Assembly: GCA_017414585.1 (NCBI GenBank)
Contig: JAFQLN010000127.1
Coordinates: forward strand, 1-10,684
Length of the DNA stretch: 10,684 nucleotides
Origin: Clostridia bacterium
GTDB taxonomy: Bacteria > Bacillota_A > Clostridia > Oscillospirales > CAG-272
Reading direction: 5' to 3'
The notes beneath the pieces are model-generated. The model was not told the DNA's origin. It ran no database searches and worked only from the letters and a program-made list of their open reading frames with translations. Position numbers and translations under genes: made by a program. Below are positions 1-6,648 of the stretch, one piece after another. The number at the start of each line of letters is the position of its first letter. Position 1 is the first letter of the stretch.

Positions 1-30
1 GCTATACTTACGAAGCATAAAAAAACAACA

Positions 31-263
31 GGGCTGTCGCAAGTATAAAAGTTTTGATCAAACTTTTTCAAAAGTTTGCGGGGTTTGAAGGGGCAGAGCC
101 CCTCATCGACCTCCGCAGAGGTCGAAATGCCCAAGACTTCCGAAAAAGTTCCTCTGTTTGCTACTTTTTCTCCTCGCTAAAGGAGAAAAAGTAGAGCATT
201 ATTCTTGAAATAGCGAGAAGGCGTGTCGCAAATTACACTTTTCAATGTAAATGCGACACGCCC
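31..263. repeat. Hairpin-rich intergenic element (REP/MITE-like)
   Basis: No gene is visible in positions 1-329. Five inverted repeats are packed into this stretch: 59-67/70-78 (9 bp), 89-94/98-103 (aggggc/gcccct, loop aga), 106-113/118-125 (8 bp perfect, loop cgca), 161-174/181-194 (14 bp perfect, loop cgctaa) and 220-230/252-262 (11 bp perfect). The outer ends are themselves imperfect inverted repeats: gggctgtcgca at 31-41 faces tgcgacacgccc at 252-263, and A-rich sequence before the left end mirrors T-rich sequence after the right end. From memory, similar blocks (gttttgatcaaac..., ggggc-aga-gcccc) recur between genes in gut Clostridia. I infer a dispersed palindromic element rather than coding DNA. 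Only one copy lies in this window, so its repetitive nature cannot be shown here. Confidence 0.55.
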
Positions 264-275
264 GTTTTGTTTTTG
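220..275 (+). terminator. Strong hairpin with T-rich tail, likely terminator
   Basis: An 11-bp perfect stem (220-230 with 252-262) is extended by an inner ttaca/tgtaa stem (233-237 with 246-250). A T-rich stretch follows at 264-275 on the plus strand, the layout of an intrinsic terminator for transcription entering from the left. On the minus strand the same stem lies about 70 bases after the stop of the URO-D-like gene, but the bases beyond it (ttctcgctattt) are only moderately T-rich. It may act in both directions, or it may simply be the right end of the hairpin element. Confidence 0.6.
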
Positions 276-329
276 TCATGCGAATTCTGCAAACCGTCCC
301 TTATCGGAAACGCCGTGCAACACCCGGAC

Positions 330-1331
330 TTATTCGCGGACTGCACGGGCTGCATATTCGTGCAGCAGATCAACATAGTCATGATAGCGTTCCAGCGGAC
401 AGTCCGGCGGCGTCTGATGGTCAACACTCGGGATGAATCCGCCGCTCTTCATAGCGGGAAGCAGACGTTCAAATTCGCCGCGCATCGCCTCTGTACTCTG
501 CCGCATGGTCATTTTATCGAACGCGCCGATGAAGAGGAAATCCGGATACGCTTCGCGCAGGGCATTGACATCCACGCCTGCCTGCCGTTCGAGAGGAAGA
601 ACGCCTTCAATGCCGACTTTGCGCATCCACGGAATCATCTTGCTGACATCTCCATCCGTGTCCACGATTACCTTGGTTCCGTGTGCCTGCAGAACCGGAA
701 TGATCTTGCGGTAATACGGTGCGAGGAAGGTATTGAAGCACTCTTCAGAGAGCATGGGACCGTTGTTATAGCTCATATCTTCCCCGAAAGTCATGAAATC
801 GGGCGTCAGGATTTCGTATACGCGGTCGAGCAGTTTCAGCTGATATTCGGCAAGGTCATCGAGAATGCGGTGGTAGAGTTCGGGATAATCATAGAAAGAA
901 TAGAAATGATTTTCAATCCCGAACAGCTTCCGCGGGAACCAGAAAGCACCGTCAAGTGAAATCCATACCGGCAGCTCTCCCGCTTCCTGTCTCGCTTTGA
1001 TAGAACGCATTTGCCGCAGGTGTCCGTCCGCAGCATCAGCCGGATAAAGATACGGCAGCAGATTTTCGTAATCCTCTTCATTCTCCATAATCGGACCGCC
1101 GTGGTATGCAGGGCCCGGACAGTTTCCTGCCATATGCGGCAGCCAGAACTGTGCGTGGGAATCCAGTCCCAGATACTGTTCCAAAGACTTGCCGCCAAGA
1201 TCTTCCGGCAGTCCCTGATTACGCCATGCCTGATAGGTTTCGCCCCACCACGACGCCCACTCGATCACAGGAAGTCTGTCATCCGGTTTTTCAAAATTGA
1301 ATACTGCCTGAAACCGTTCTCTGTTTTTCAT
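330..1331 (-). CDS. URO-D superfamily protein (uroporphyrinogen decarboxylase-like fold)
   Basis: This 333-residue protein has the look of the uroporphyrinogen decarboxylase/cobalamin methyltransferase superfamily: an opening MKNRERFQAV typical of these proteins, a central FGEDMSYNNGPMLS (about 182-195), then VIVDTDGDVSKMIPWM (221-236), GAFDK (269-273) and a C-terminal GGFIPSVDHQTPPD (297-310). In corrinoid methyltransferases such as MtaA, zinc is held by an H-x-C motif followed by a later Cys. Here the first site reads D224-T-D226-G and the later position reads GG, so that zinc set is absent, as are other haem-pathway genes. A role in haem synthesis is therefore unlikely, and the substrate is unknown. 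The gene starts 73 bases after the heparinase-like gene ends, with an AGGAAAG ribosome binding site, so the two are probably cotranscribed. The fold call is firm; the function is not. Confidence 0.85.
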   Translation of the reverse strand: MKNRERFQAVFNFEKPDDRLPVIEWASWWGETYQAWRNQGLPEDLGGKSLEQYLGLDSHAQFWLPHMAGNCPGPAYHGGPIMENEEDYENLLPYLYPADAADGHLRQMRSIKARQEAGELPVWISLDGAFWFPRKLFGIENHFYSFYDYPELYHRILDDLAEYQLKLLDRVYEILTPDFMTFGEDMSYNNGPMLSEECFNTFLAPYYRKIIPVLQAHGTKVIVDTDGDVSKMIPWMRKVGIEGVLPLERQAGVDVNALREAYPDFLFIGAFDKMTMRQSTEAMRGEFERLLPAMKSGGFIPSVDHQTPPDCPLERYHDYVDLLHEYAARAVRE

Positions 1332-1404
1332 ATTCTTTCCTTTCTGTCTGCAGGAGGGTTATGTTGTCTCCGCGCCTGTTTTATGTCTTTTTTCCACTTA
1401 CTGT

Positions 1405-3234
1405 TCAGCAGCTGACTTCCAGCTTCATAGTGCCGTCCGTCCATGCATCTGCGGTCAGATGGATACGCCAGAGGGAATCCACCCGCCATTCGCCGAGAAG
1501 CTTTCTGTCCGTCAGCGGAAATTCTTCTGCGGTGAGTGCAAAGTCCCCTCCGGAAAAGCTGACTTTGCATCCGGCATCTGCAAAAATAAGCGTATTGCCC
1601 TCTATCGCCGGCTTTTCTGCGCACATCCAGTACCAGCATACTTTCTGTTCCCGTTCGAGATGGAGCCGGTCTGTCACAACAACTGCGCAACCGTTCATGG
1701 CAGCTTCACGAATATAACGAACAATACCGGTGTTTTCCGGCCATGCGGCAGTCAGGTTGAACGCCGCGCTGTCTTCCGTGCACGCATCAAGCTCTGCATG
1801 ATACTTGGCACCGGGCTTCTGCTCAATGCCGCCGATATCCGGGAGATTGTGATAGCATGAACGCATGGTCCAGATGGTATACCGTTCGGAGGAGAATGTC
1901 TTCTTCGTATACTGTTCCACACCTGCGTCAATGAACACGGGATGCTCGCCGCGGAACAGGACGAAATTACCTACGTCGTTGTGATTATGGCTTTCCGCAT
2001 TGCATCCGCCTTTATATGCGAGGCATAAGCCGGACGCCTCATCACGGGCAATGAAAATTTCAAGACCGTCGTAATATGTACGGTTTTCCGGCTTCACCGT
2101 CATCGGTTCCGGCATCGGTTCGATCGAATCCCGGAATGCACGGTAGATCGTACTTCCGTTTCCGCCCTGGAAAGCACGTGCGTTTTTCGCATTGGCGGTC
2201 AGTTCCACAGCAAATGCAGTCAGTTTCGGAGAGCCTGTACGTCTGCCGTAACGGGCAATGAGCGCGGGACTAACTCCGAGACGGTGGGATGCATCGGCAA
2301 AGTTTACATACAGATTGCCGGCAATGTGCACATCCGCAATGTACTCACCCATGCGGCAGACAAGCGGATGATCAAAGACGTCGATTTTTCCGCCGGACAG
2401 ATCCCACAGAATTTCGAGACAGTCAAAATACGACGCACCTGCCACACTCCAATAGCCGGGACCTTCGTCACAGCCACCGTCGCTCTTATAAAAGCTGATG
2501 AACCGGTCAAGAATTTCCATACATTCCCTGACAATCGCACAGCGTCTGCCTTCATCGTCTTCACAGAGCATCATCGCGGTCAGCACATTGGAAACAATCC
2601 ACGGCGTCCAGTTGTTGAGCGTATTGCCCTTCGATCCCTTCCACCACATCGTATCCTGATAATGCAGGAACGGATGGAAAATCCTGCGGTCAATCAACCC
2701 GCGCATCCGTCGTGTGATCACCGGGGTCAGCGCATCAAGCCGGTCACGCAGAATAAAATAAACCATGGCGACGGAAGCACCGGTGGCTGCGGAGAACAGA
2801 TCAATATAATGGACATCATCGCCCTCTCCCAGATCAAAATGATCGACCAGACGCTCTTTTTTTCCGTAGCGGGGTGTGTTGTGCGCTGGAAGCACCCAGG
2901 TCGATTCCTCGCAGACCGCCCAGATATAGTCCACAAGCAGATCGAGAAAACGCCCCTTTCCTTCGGTTTTTTCCGCTGCTGCCAGAAGGATCATAGCACG
3001 CCGGCGTTCAAAATAGAGCGCTTCATAATTGGAGCGGTTGCCATTTTCGTAGAACTGACGGTACAGTGAAGCCGGCAGAGCGGGAACGGGACGGTCAAGC
3101 AGTTTCTCAGCCGGTGCAATCGTGTCCGGGAAAACCAATTCTGCCGGCGGAAGGTCTGCATACATCCGGACTTCATCAGGCGCGAGAAGCAAGGATGCGG
3201 TCCCGGGAATGAATTTCTCAAGGATAGGTTCCAT
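1405..3234 (-). CDS. Heparinase II/III family protein (polysaccharide lyase-like)
   Basis: A 609-residue protein with the two-part plan of heparinase II/III-type polysaccharide lyases. The N-terminal helical toroid (about 50-370) carries NNW at 207-209 and GPGYW at 258-262. The C-terminal beta-sandwich carries the family hallmark SHNHNDVGNF (415-424), followed by DAG at 436-438. In characterised family members an Asn or His, a Tyr and a His do beta-elimination on uronic-acid glycans. N207 or N208, Y261 and H416 or H418 are plausible counterparts. No signal peptide is visible (the protein starts MEPILEKFIPG), so it probably works in the cytoplasm on imported oligosaccharides rather than on polymer outside the cell. 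The start is supported by AAAGGAG five bases upstream. It is the first gene of a unit with the URO-D-like gene. The specific substrate cannot be read from the sequence. Confidence 0.88.
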   Translation of the reverse strand: MEPILEKFIPGTASLLLAPDEVRMYADLPPAELVFPDTIAPAEKLLDRPVPALPASLYRQFYENGNRSNYEALYFERRRAMILLAAAEKTEGKGRFLDLLVDYIWAVCEESTWVLPAHNTPRYGKKERLVDHFDLGEGDDVHYIDLFSAATGASVAMVYFILRDRLDALTPVITRRMRGLIDRRIFHPFLHYQDTMWWKGSKGNTLNNWTPWIVSNVLTAMMLCEDDEGRRCAIVRECMEILDRFISFYKSDGGCDEGPGYWSVAGASYFDCLEILWDLSGGKIDVFDHPLVCRMGEYIADVHIAGNLYVNFADASHRLGVSPALIARYGRRTGSPKLTAFAVELTANAKNARAFQGGNGSTIYRAFRDSIEPMPEPMTVKPENRTYYDGLEIFIARDEASGLCLAYKGGCNAESHNHNDVGNFVLFRGEHPVFIDAGVEQYTKKTFSSERYTIWTMRSCYHNLPDIGGIEQKPGAKYHAELDACTEDSAAFNLTAAWPENTGIVRYIREAAMNGCAVVVTDRLHLEREQKVCWYWMCAEKPAIEGNTLIFADAGCKVSFSGGDFALTAEEFPLTDRKLLGEWRVDSLWRIHLTADAWTDGTMKLEVSC

Positions 3235-3303
3235 ATCGTCTCCTTTTCTGTTGTTTTATCTTTACTGGATGCAGGAATCTGTGAATTTTATTTGTAATAA
3301 ACC

Positions 3304-3323
3304 AAATAGAATTCCAACTATTT
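3304..3323. promoter_or_regulatory. Small inverted repeat just downstream of the heparinase promoter
   Basis: aaatag (3304-3309) and ctattt (3318-3323) form a 6-bp inverted repeat around an 8-base AT-rich centre. It lies immediately after the predicted transcription start of the heparinase promoter, where a repressor would block initiation. Short AT-rich palindromes arise easily by chance, so this is only a candidate operator. Confidence 0.3.
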
Positions 3324-3331
3324 ACTGTAAA

Positions 3332-3360
3332 ATTATACAATGCTGTGCACGGAATGTCAA
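3332..3360 (-). promoter_or_regulatory. Perfect sigma-A type promoter for the heparinase/URO-D unit
   Basis: On the minus strand TTGACA (3355-3360) and TATAAT (3332-3337) are separated by exactly 17 bases. Both boxes match the housekeeping consensus completely. Transcription should start near 3325, giving a leader of about 90 bases before the ATG at 3234. Such a strong core promoter usually needs repression, or some other control, if the genes are inducible. Confidence 0.85.
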
Positions 3361-3436
3361 CAGATCATCAAAAATTTGCAGCGGCAGAAAACTGCCGGCA
3401 ATAAACTTGCTGCTGATCAAGATGTCTTTCCCGCAT

Positions 3437-3489
3437 AAAAAAGCATGACGCAAACGACATTTTTCATGTCCGTACATCATGCTCTTTTT
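3437..3489 (-). terminator. Likely bidirectional terminator after the fucosidase operon
   Basis: The outer stem agcatga/tcatgct (3442-3448 with 3477-3483) and the inner stem gacat/atgtc (3456-3460 with 3466-3470) enclose a ttttc loop. Six A's at 3437-3442 give a T6 tail on the minus strand, and ctcttttt at 3482-3489 gives a T-rich tail on the plus strand. It begins a few bases after the TAA stop (3495-3497) of the amidohydrolase gene, so it should end the minus-strand operon and insulate the next promoter at 3332-3360. The middle of the stem is imperfect. Confidence 0.7.
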
Positions 3490-3494
3490 CGCGT

Positions 3495-4370
3495 TTATGA
3501 AAGCATATTCGGAATCTCCACGCAGGAACAAAGCGACGCAAAACCGTAGAATGCCTGCGCGTTTTTATAAAGAAAGGCTTCTTTTTCCCTCTCATGCAGT
3601 TCTGTACTTTTCATAATGAAATCATAACTCATTTTGTAAGTGATTTCCACCATCGTGCGGGGGTAATCACTGCCCCACATGAGCTTGTCAAAACCGCAGA
3701 TATCCGCCGCTTCGCGAATGGCACGGACCGCATCGGGATAGGGATAAAACTGCTCATGAAACAGCCATGTGATGCCCCCGCTCTCGATATACACGTTCTT
3801 ATACCGTGCAAGGCGGATCTGCTCCAGCCAGCCCTCTCTCGTTACCATTCCGAAATGCCCGACAGCAATTTTCAGATCCGGATACTGCTGAATGATTTCC
3901 GCGAGAGATCCGGTCTGGAGATCGCCGTCTGCAAGATCAATCGAAATGAATTTTCCTTCCCGGGATGCGCGGTCAAAAACCTCCGCATGACGGGTCAGAT
4001 CAGCAGTAGGCAAGCGTCCGGCGCAGAGCTTGATTCCGTCAAATCCTTCTGTGCGAAACTGTTTGTTTTCTTCGTACAGACTGCAGATGCGGAACCGCTG
4101 CGGCCATGTTTTTCGGACATTCAGCAGATATTCGTCCTGATTCCCGTCGATTTCTTCCTGTGTGATCACAGCGGCGGAAACCTGTGCGTAATCCATGTTT
4201 GCAAGAAACCGTTCGGCAGTATTGGCGTCATCCGTCATATACGGCGGGATCATCTGACGGACTGTTCCGCCAAAATTGCTTTTTCCGCCGCCGACCGGAT
4301 AAACATCCCTGCCGTCCACTTTTCCGTTCTGCCGCTTCCAGAGATGTGCGTGTGCGTCAATGATGTACAT
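3495..4370 (-). CDS. Amidohydrolase family 2 protein, sugar lactonase-like
   Basis: A 291-residue TIM-barrel metal hydrolase. It opens MYIIDAHAHLW with the H7-x-H9 metal motif, has GIKL at 112-115, AVGHFG around H172 on a later strand, and MWGSDYPR with D235 at the last strand. The strand where many members carry a metal-binding His reads SIDLADG instead, as I recall for the lactonase branch (L-rhamnono- and L-fucono-lactonases, COG3618). This favours lactone opening over the decarboxylase activities of the wider family. The reading frame also opens at a TTG at 4376, but the ATG at 4370 is the better start: GGAG sits nine bases before it and only three before the TTG. It lies 42 bases after the LgoD-like dehydrogenase and is the last gene of the operon. 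Proposed role: converting the lactone made by a sugar dehydrogenase to the aldonic acid. The fold is clear; the substrate is inferred. Confidence 0.85.
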   Translation of the reverse strand: MYIIDAHAHLWKRQNGKVDGRDVYPVGGGKSNFGGTVRQMIPPYMTDDANTAERFLANMDYAQVSAAVITQEEIDGNQDEYLLNVRKTWPQRFRICSLYEENKQFRTEGFDGIKLCAGRLPTADLTRHAEVFDRASREGKFISIDLADGDLQTGSLAEIIQQYPDLKIAVGHFGMVTREGWLEQIRLARYKNVYIESGGITWLFHEQFYPYPDAVRAIREAADICGFDKLMWGSDYPRTMVEITYKMSYDFIMKSTELHEREKEAFLYKNAQAFYGFASLCSCVEIPNMLS

Positions 4371-4412
4371 GATCAATCACTCCGTCTTTGATGACTGCAG
4401 TCTCACAAACCG

Positions 4413-5432
4413 TCATTCTCCGATCCGGATCAGCAGTTTTGCGAGATCTCCTTGATTGTTGGCAAGCGCTTCAAAGGCTTCAATCGCACGATCCATCGGA
4501 TAAATGCCGCTGATCATTTTATCTGTCCGGACTTTTCCGGCTGCAATCGTGTCGATATTGGCATAGAAATCCTGCTCGAGTGCATTGCGGCTGCCGAAAA
4601 TATTCAGTTCCTTCTTTAGAATGACGGAATGAACAAAGGAGGTTTCCCGCTTGCCGTTGCCTATGAGGATGATGTTGGCGGCAAACGCTGCCTGCTCCAT
4701 GCACATCAGAAATGTCTCGGGCTGACCGCAGGCTTCGATGCATACATCAAAGCCGCAGCCATCCGTGAAGCGCTGCGTGAATGCTGCGATATCTTCGGTT
4801 TTCGTGTTGACAATCCCGTCTGCTCCATAGGATGCGGCAAGCTCAAGCCGGTTCTGCAGAATGTCGGCGACGGCTACCCGTCCTGCGGTCTGCTTTGCAG
4901 CCAGAAGTGCGAACAGACCGATCGGTCCGGAACCGACGATGAGGACATTGTCCGTCGGCTTGATTTCCGCTCTGGAAACGGCGTGGCGTGAAATGGAGAA
5001 CGGTTCGATCATCGCCAGTTCTTCCGCTTTCAGTCCCATACCGGGATAAATGCGTTCCACAGGCATACGGATATATTCGCAGAAAGCACCGTCACGCTGG
5101 ACTCCCATGGTTTGATTATCCGTACAGCAGTTGACATGACCGCGGCGGCAGGAATAGCAGGTTCCGCAGTTGAAATAGGGATTGCAGGTGACGATATCCC
5201 CGGGCTTCAGACCTCTGTCGTTATCCGGAATTTGTACGATTTCAGCGGAAAACTCATGTCCCGGAATCCGCGGGTAGGTTGTAAAGGGCTGATTTCCGGT
5301 ATACGATGCCACATCCGCCCCGCAGATCCCGACACACAGGACGCGAAGCAGTGCCTCCCCCTCCTTCGGTTCCGGAAGGGGAAGGTCACGGATTTCAATT
5401 TCGTAAGGCTTCGGAATCACAATGGCTTTCAT
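4413..5432 (-). CDS. Zinc MDR dehydrogenase, L-galactonate 5-dehydrogenase-like
   Basis: A 339-residue medium-chain dehydrogenase. Catalytic zinc ligands are visible as C37 in GICGAD, H59-E60 in PGHE and E143 in EPFS. The structural zinc lobe is intact (C89, C92, C95, C103). The Rossmann motif GSGPIG is at 167-172, and D190 at the end of the next strand suggests NAD rather than NADP. From memory it shares distinctive stretches with E. coli LgoD/YjjN, such as GNQPF..YPR..GHE, the IEPF.IS.HAV.RA pattern and GSRNA near the C-terminus. LgoD oxidises L-galactonate to D-tagaturonate. L-fuconate is 6-deoxy-L-galactonate, so an LgoD-like enzyme beside a fucosidase is chemically sensible. Its ATG is one base after the stop of the preceding gene, and its GAGGAGG site lies inside that gene's last codons, which implies coupled translation. 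The family is certain; the substrate is a reasoned guess. Confidence 0.9.
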   Translation of the reverse strand: MKAIVIPKPYEIEIRDLPLPEPKEGEALLRVLCVGICGADVASYTGNQPFTTYPRIPGHEFSAEIVQIPDNDRGLKPGDIVTCNPYFNCGTCYSCRRGHVNCCTDNQTMGVQRDGAFCEYIRMPVERIYPGMGLKAEELAMIEPFSISRHAVSRAEIKPTDNVLIVGSGPIGLFALLAAKQTAGRVAVADILQNRLELAASYGADGIVNTKTEDIAAFTQRFTDGCGFDVCIEACGQPETFLMCMEQAAFAANIILIGNGKRETSFVHSVILKKELNIFGSRNALEQDFYANIDTIAAGKVRTDKMISGIYPMDRAIEAFEALANNQGDLAKLLIRIGE

Positions 5433-5433
5433 A

Positions 5434-6639
5434 TCACTGATCCTCCTCGATATAGTCTTTGTTCCAGATCACGCCGGTTTTCAGCGGTGCGCCTTTCGAG
5501 AAGATTTTATTTTCGTAAGCACTGATGGGATCGCGGATGAATTCTTCTTTTTCAATCAGTTCCACAATCTCGTCATACCGGCTTTCTGCAAGTATTTCGA
5601 TCGCTTTTTCCATGTGCTCCCTGCGGAAGTTAATGGAAGCGAAAATCAGGTGATTCTCAAACCCGAACGGCATGGAGTCAAAACCCACAACCGGACCGAG
5701 TGAGAAGCTGTTGAAAATTCCGTTGCAGCCGAGAACTTTCTGCTCGAACGCAATGCGGTGCTCTGTCTGGCTTCCGCTGCATCCGATAAAGAGTGTTGCC
5801 CGACCACCGAGTGCTTCGATCAGAGCTGCGGAAGTTTCCTTTTCAGTCATGCCGTCGGTGCAGAGATAGTCAGCCTGTGCGATTTCCTTGGAGAATACTA
5901 CCTTCCGGCTGGTTTCCGGGCTTCTGCCGACAAACAGAATCTTTGCTGAAGGATGGCTGCGGCGGATCTGATCTGCCATGAACAGTCCGGTCATTCCGAG
6001 ACCGAAAACAACGGTTCTTTCAAAGATGCGGTCTGCGGCAATCCGGCGTCCCTCTTCTTCGGAACAGCCGTTTTTCGCCATCTCCACGCGGAAATTGTGC
6101 GCCGAGCCGAGATCCTCCATGCGTTCCAGCTGGAAAACGGCACAGGCATACGGGTCGGCAAAAGAAAGACGTTTTGCGGCAGAGAGCGGGAACTTTAAGA
6201 TGCCGCTGAAGCGTTCGGGCAGCTTCAGAAGCATATCCGGGTGGAAGTATCCTTTGTCGCAGAAAATTCCGTCCGCCTGGTCGCAGCCATATTCAAAGTA
6301 GGTTTCGTCTTCCGTATAGCGGGTTGGGTCATAACTGTCGCCGCCGCGGATCAGAACAACGGCAAAGCGTTTTTCAGCGGGAACCCAGACGACGCCTTCA
6401 TGTCCGTTGATCAAGCGTTTTTCGCCGGCGGGGAATTTTGCCCCGAGCCTTCCTTCCCTGCCCATGCGCATCAGCTCATAGTCCGTTCCGCAGAAGCCGC
6501 AGAAAACCGGCAATGCTTCTATGCCTTCCTTCAGTTCTTCTCCACGAAGCCGTCTGCGTGTGGGATTGATCAGATTGACTTCCCCCCAGCAGAGAGGCTT
6601 GTCGGGACTGTTCTGAAAATATGTACCGTAGGTTTTCAT
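5434..6639 (-). CDS. Glucose dehydrogenase-like MDR oxidoreductase
   Basis: This 401-residue protein resembles the glucose/aldose dehydrogenase branch of the medium-chain dehydrogenases. It shows FCGTDYE (C50, D53), NGHEG (H80, E81) and ADPYA (D162) as the likely catalytic zinc site, then a Rossmann GLGMTG at 213-218. In the region where related enzymes hold a structural zinc with four cysteines (about 98-128) only C119 and C127 remain, so that zinc lobe looks lost. The expected reaction is oxidation of an aldose at C1 to its lactone with NAD(P). In this operon the aldose would be the sugar freed by the fucosidase next door. The fucosidase stop TAA overlaps this gene's ribosome binding site (TAAGGAG, six bases before the ATG), so the two are tightly coupled. 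A different alcohol substrate is possible. Confidence 0.8.
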   Translation of the reverse strand: MKTYGTYFQNSPDKPLCWGEVNLINPTRRRLRGEELKEGIEALPVFCGFCGTDYELMRMGREGRLGAKFPAGEKRLINGHEGVVWVPAEKRFAVVLIRGGDSYDPTRYTEDETYFEYGCDQADGIFCDKGYFHPDMLLKLPERFSGILKFPLSAAKRLSFADPYACAVFQLERMEDLGSAHNFRVEMAKNGCSEEEGRRIAADRIFERTVVFGLGMTGLFMADQIRRSHPSAKILFVGRSPETSRKVVFSKEIAQADYLCTDGMTEKETSAALIEALGGRATLFIGCSGSQTEHRIAFEQKVLGCNGIFNSFSLGPVVGFDSMPFGFENHLIFASINFRREHMEKAIEILAESRYDEIVELIEKEEFIRDPISAYENKIFSKGAPLKTGVIWNKDYIEEDQ

Positions 6640-6648
6640 AGAGGCTCC

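Noticed and set aside
1..263. CRISPR array or tandem repeat at the left end
   Set aside because: The repeats are inverted, of different sequence and irregularly spaced, with no spacer pattern.
267..959. A 230-codon open frame on the plus strand opposite the URO-D-like gene
   Set aside because: It is the antisense shadow of a gene with clear family motifs; its translation shows no recognisable domain.
330..1331. Haem-pathway uroporphyrinogen decarboxylase (HemE)
   Set aside because: No other haem genes are nearby, and the central and C-terminal motifs differ from HemE; only the superfamily fold is supported.
1332..1404. Possible terminator between the heparinase-like and URO-D-like genes
   Set aside because: No stable stem with a T-run is present, only a short ctgcag palindrome, so cotranscription is more likely.
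2284..3069. A 261-codon plus-strand open frame opposite the heparinase-like gene
   Set aside because: The opposite strand holds the NNW and GPGYW region of a real protein here, and this frame shows no known motif.
4371..4376. Upstream TTG start for the amidohydrolase
   Set aside because: It adds only two residues and lies three bases from the GGAG site, too close; the ATG at 4370 has proper spacing.
3594..4391. A 265-codon plus-strand open frame opposite the amidohydrolase gene
   Set aside because: Cysteine- and histidine-rich nonsense translation without domain features; the minus-strand gene carries the metal motifs.
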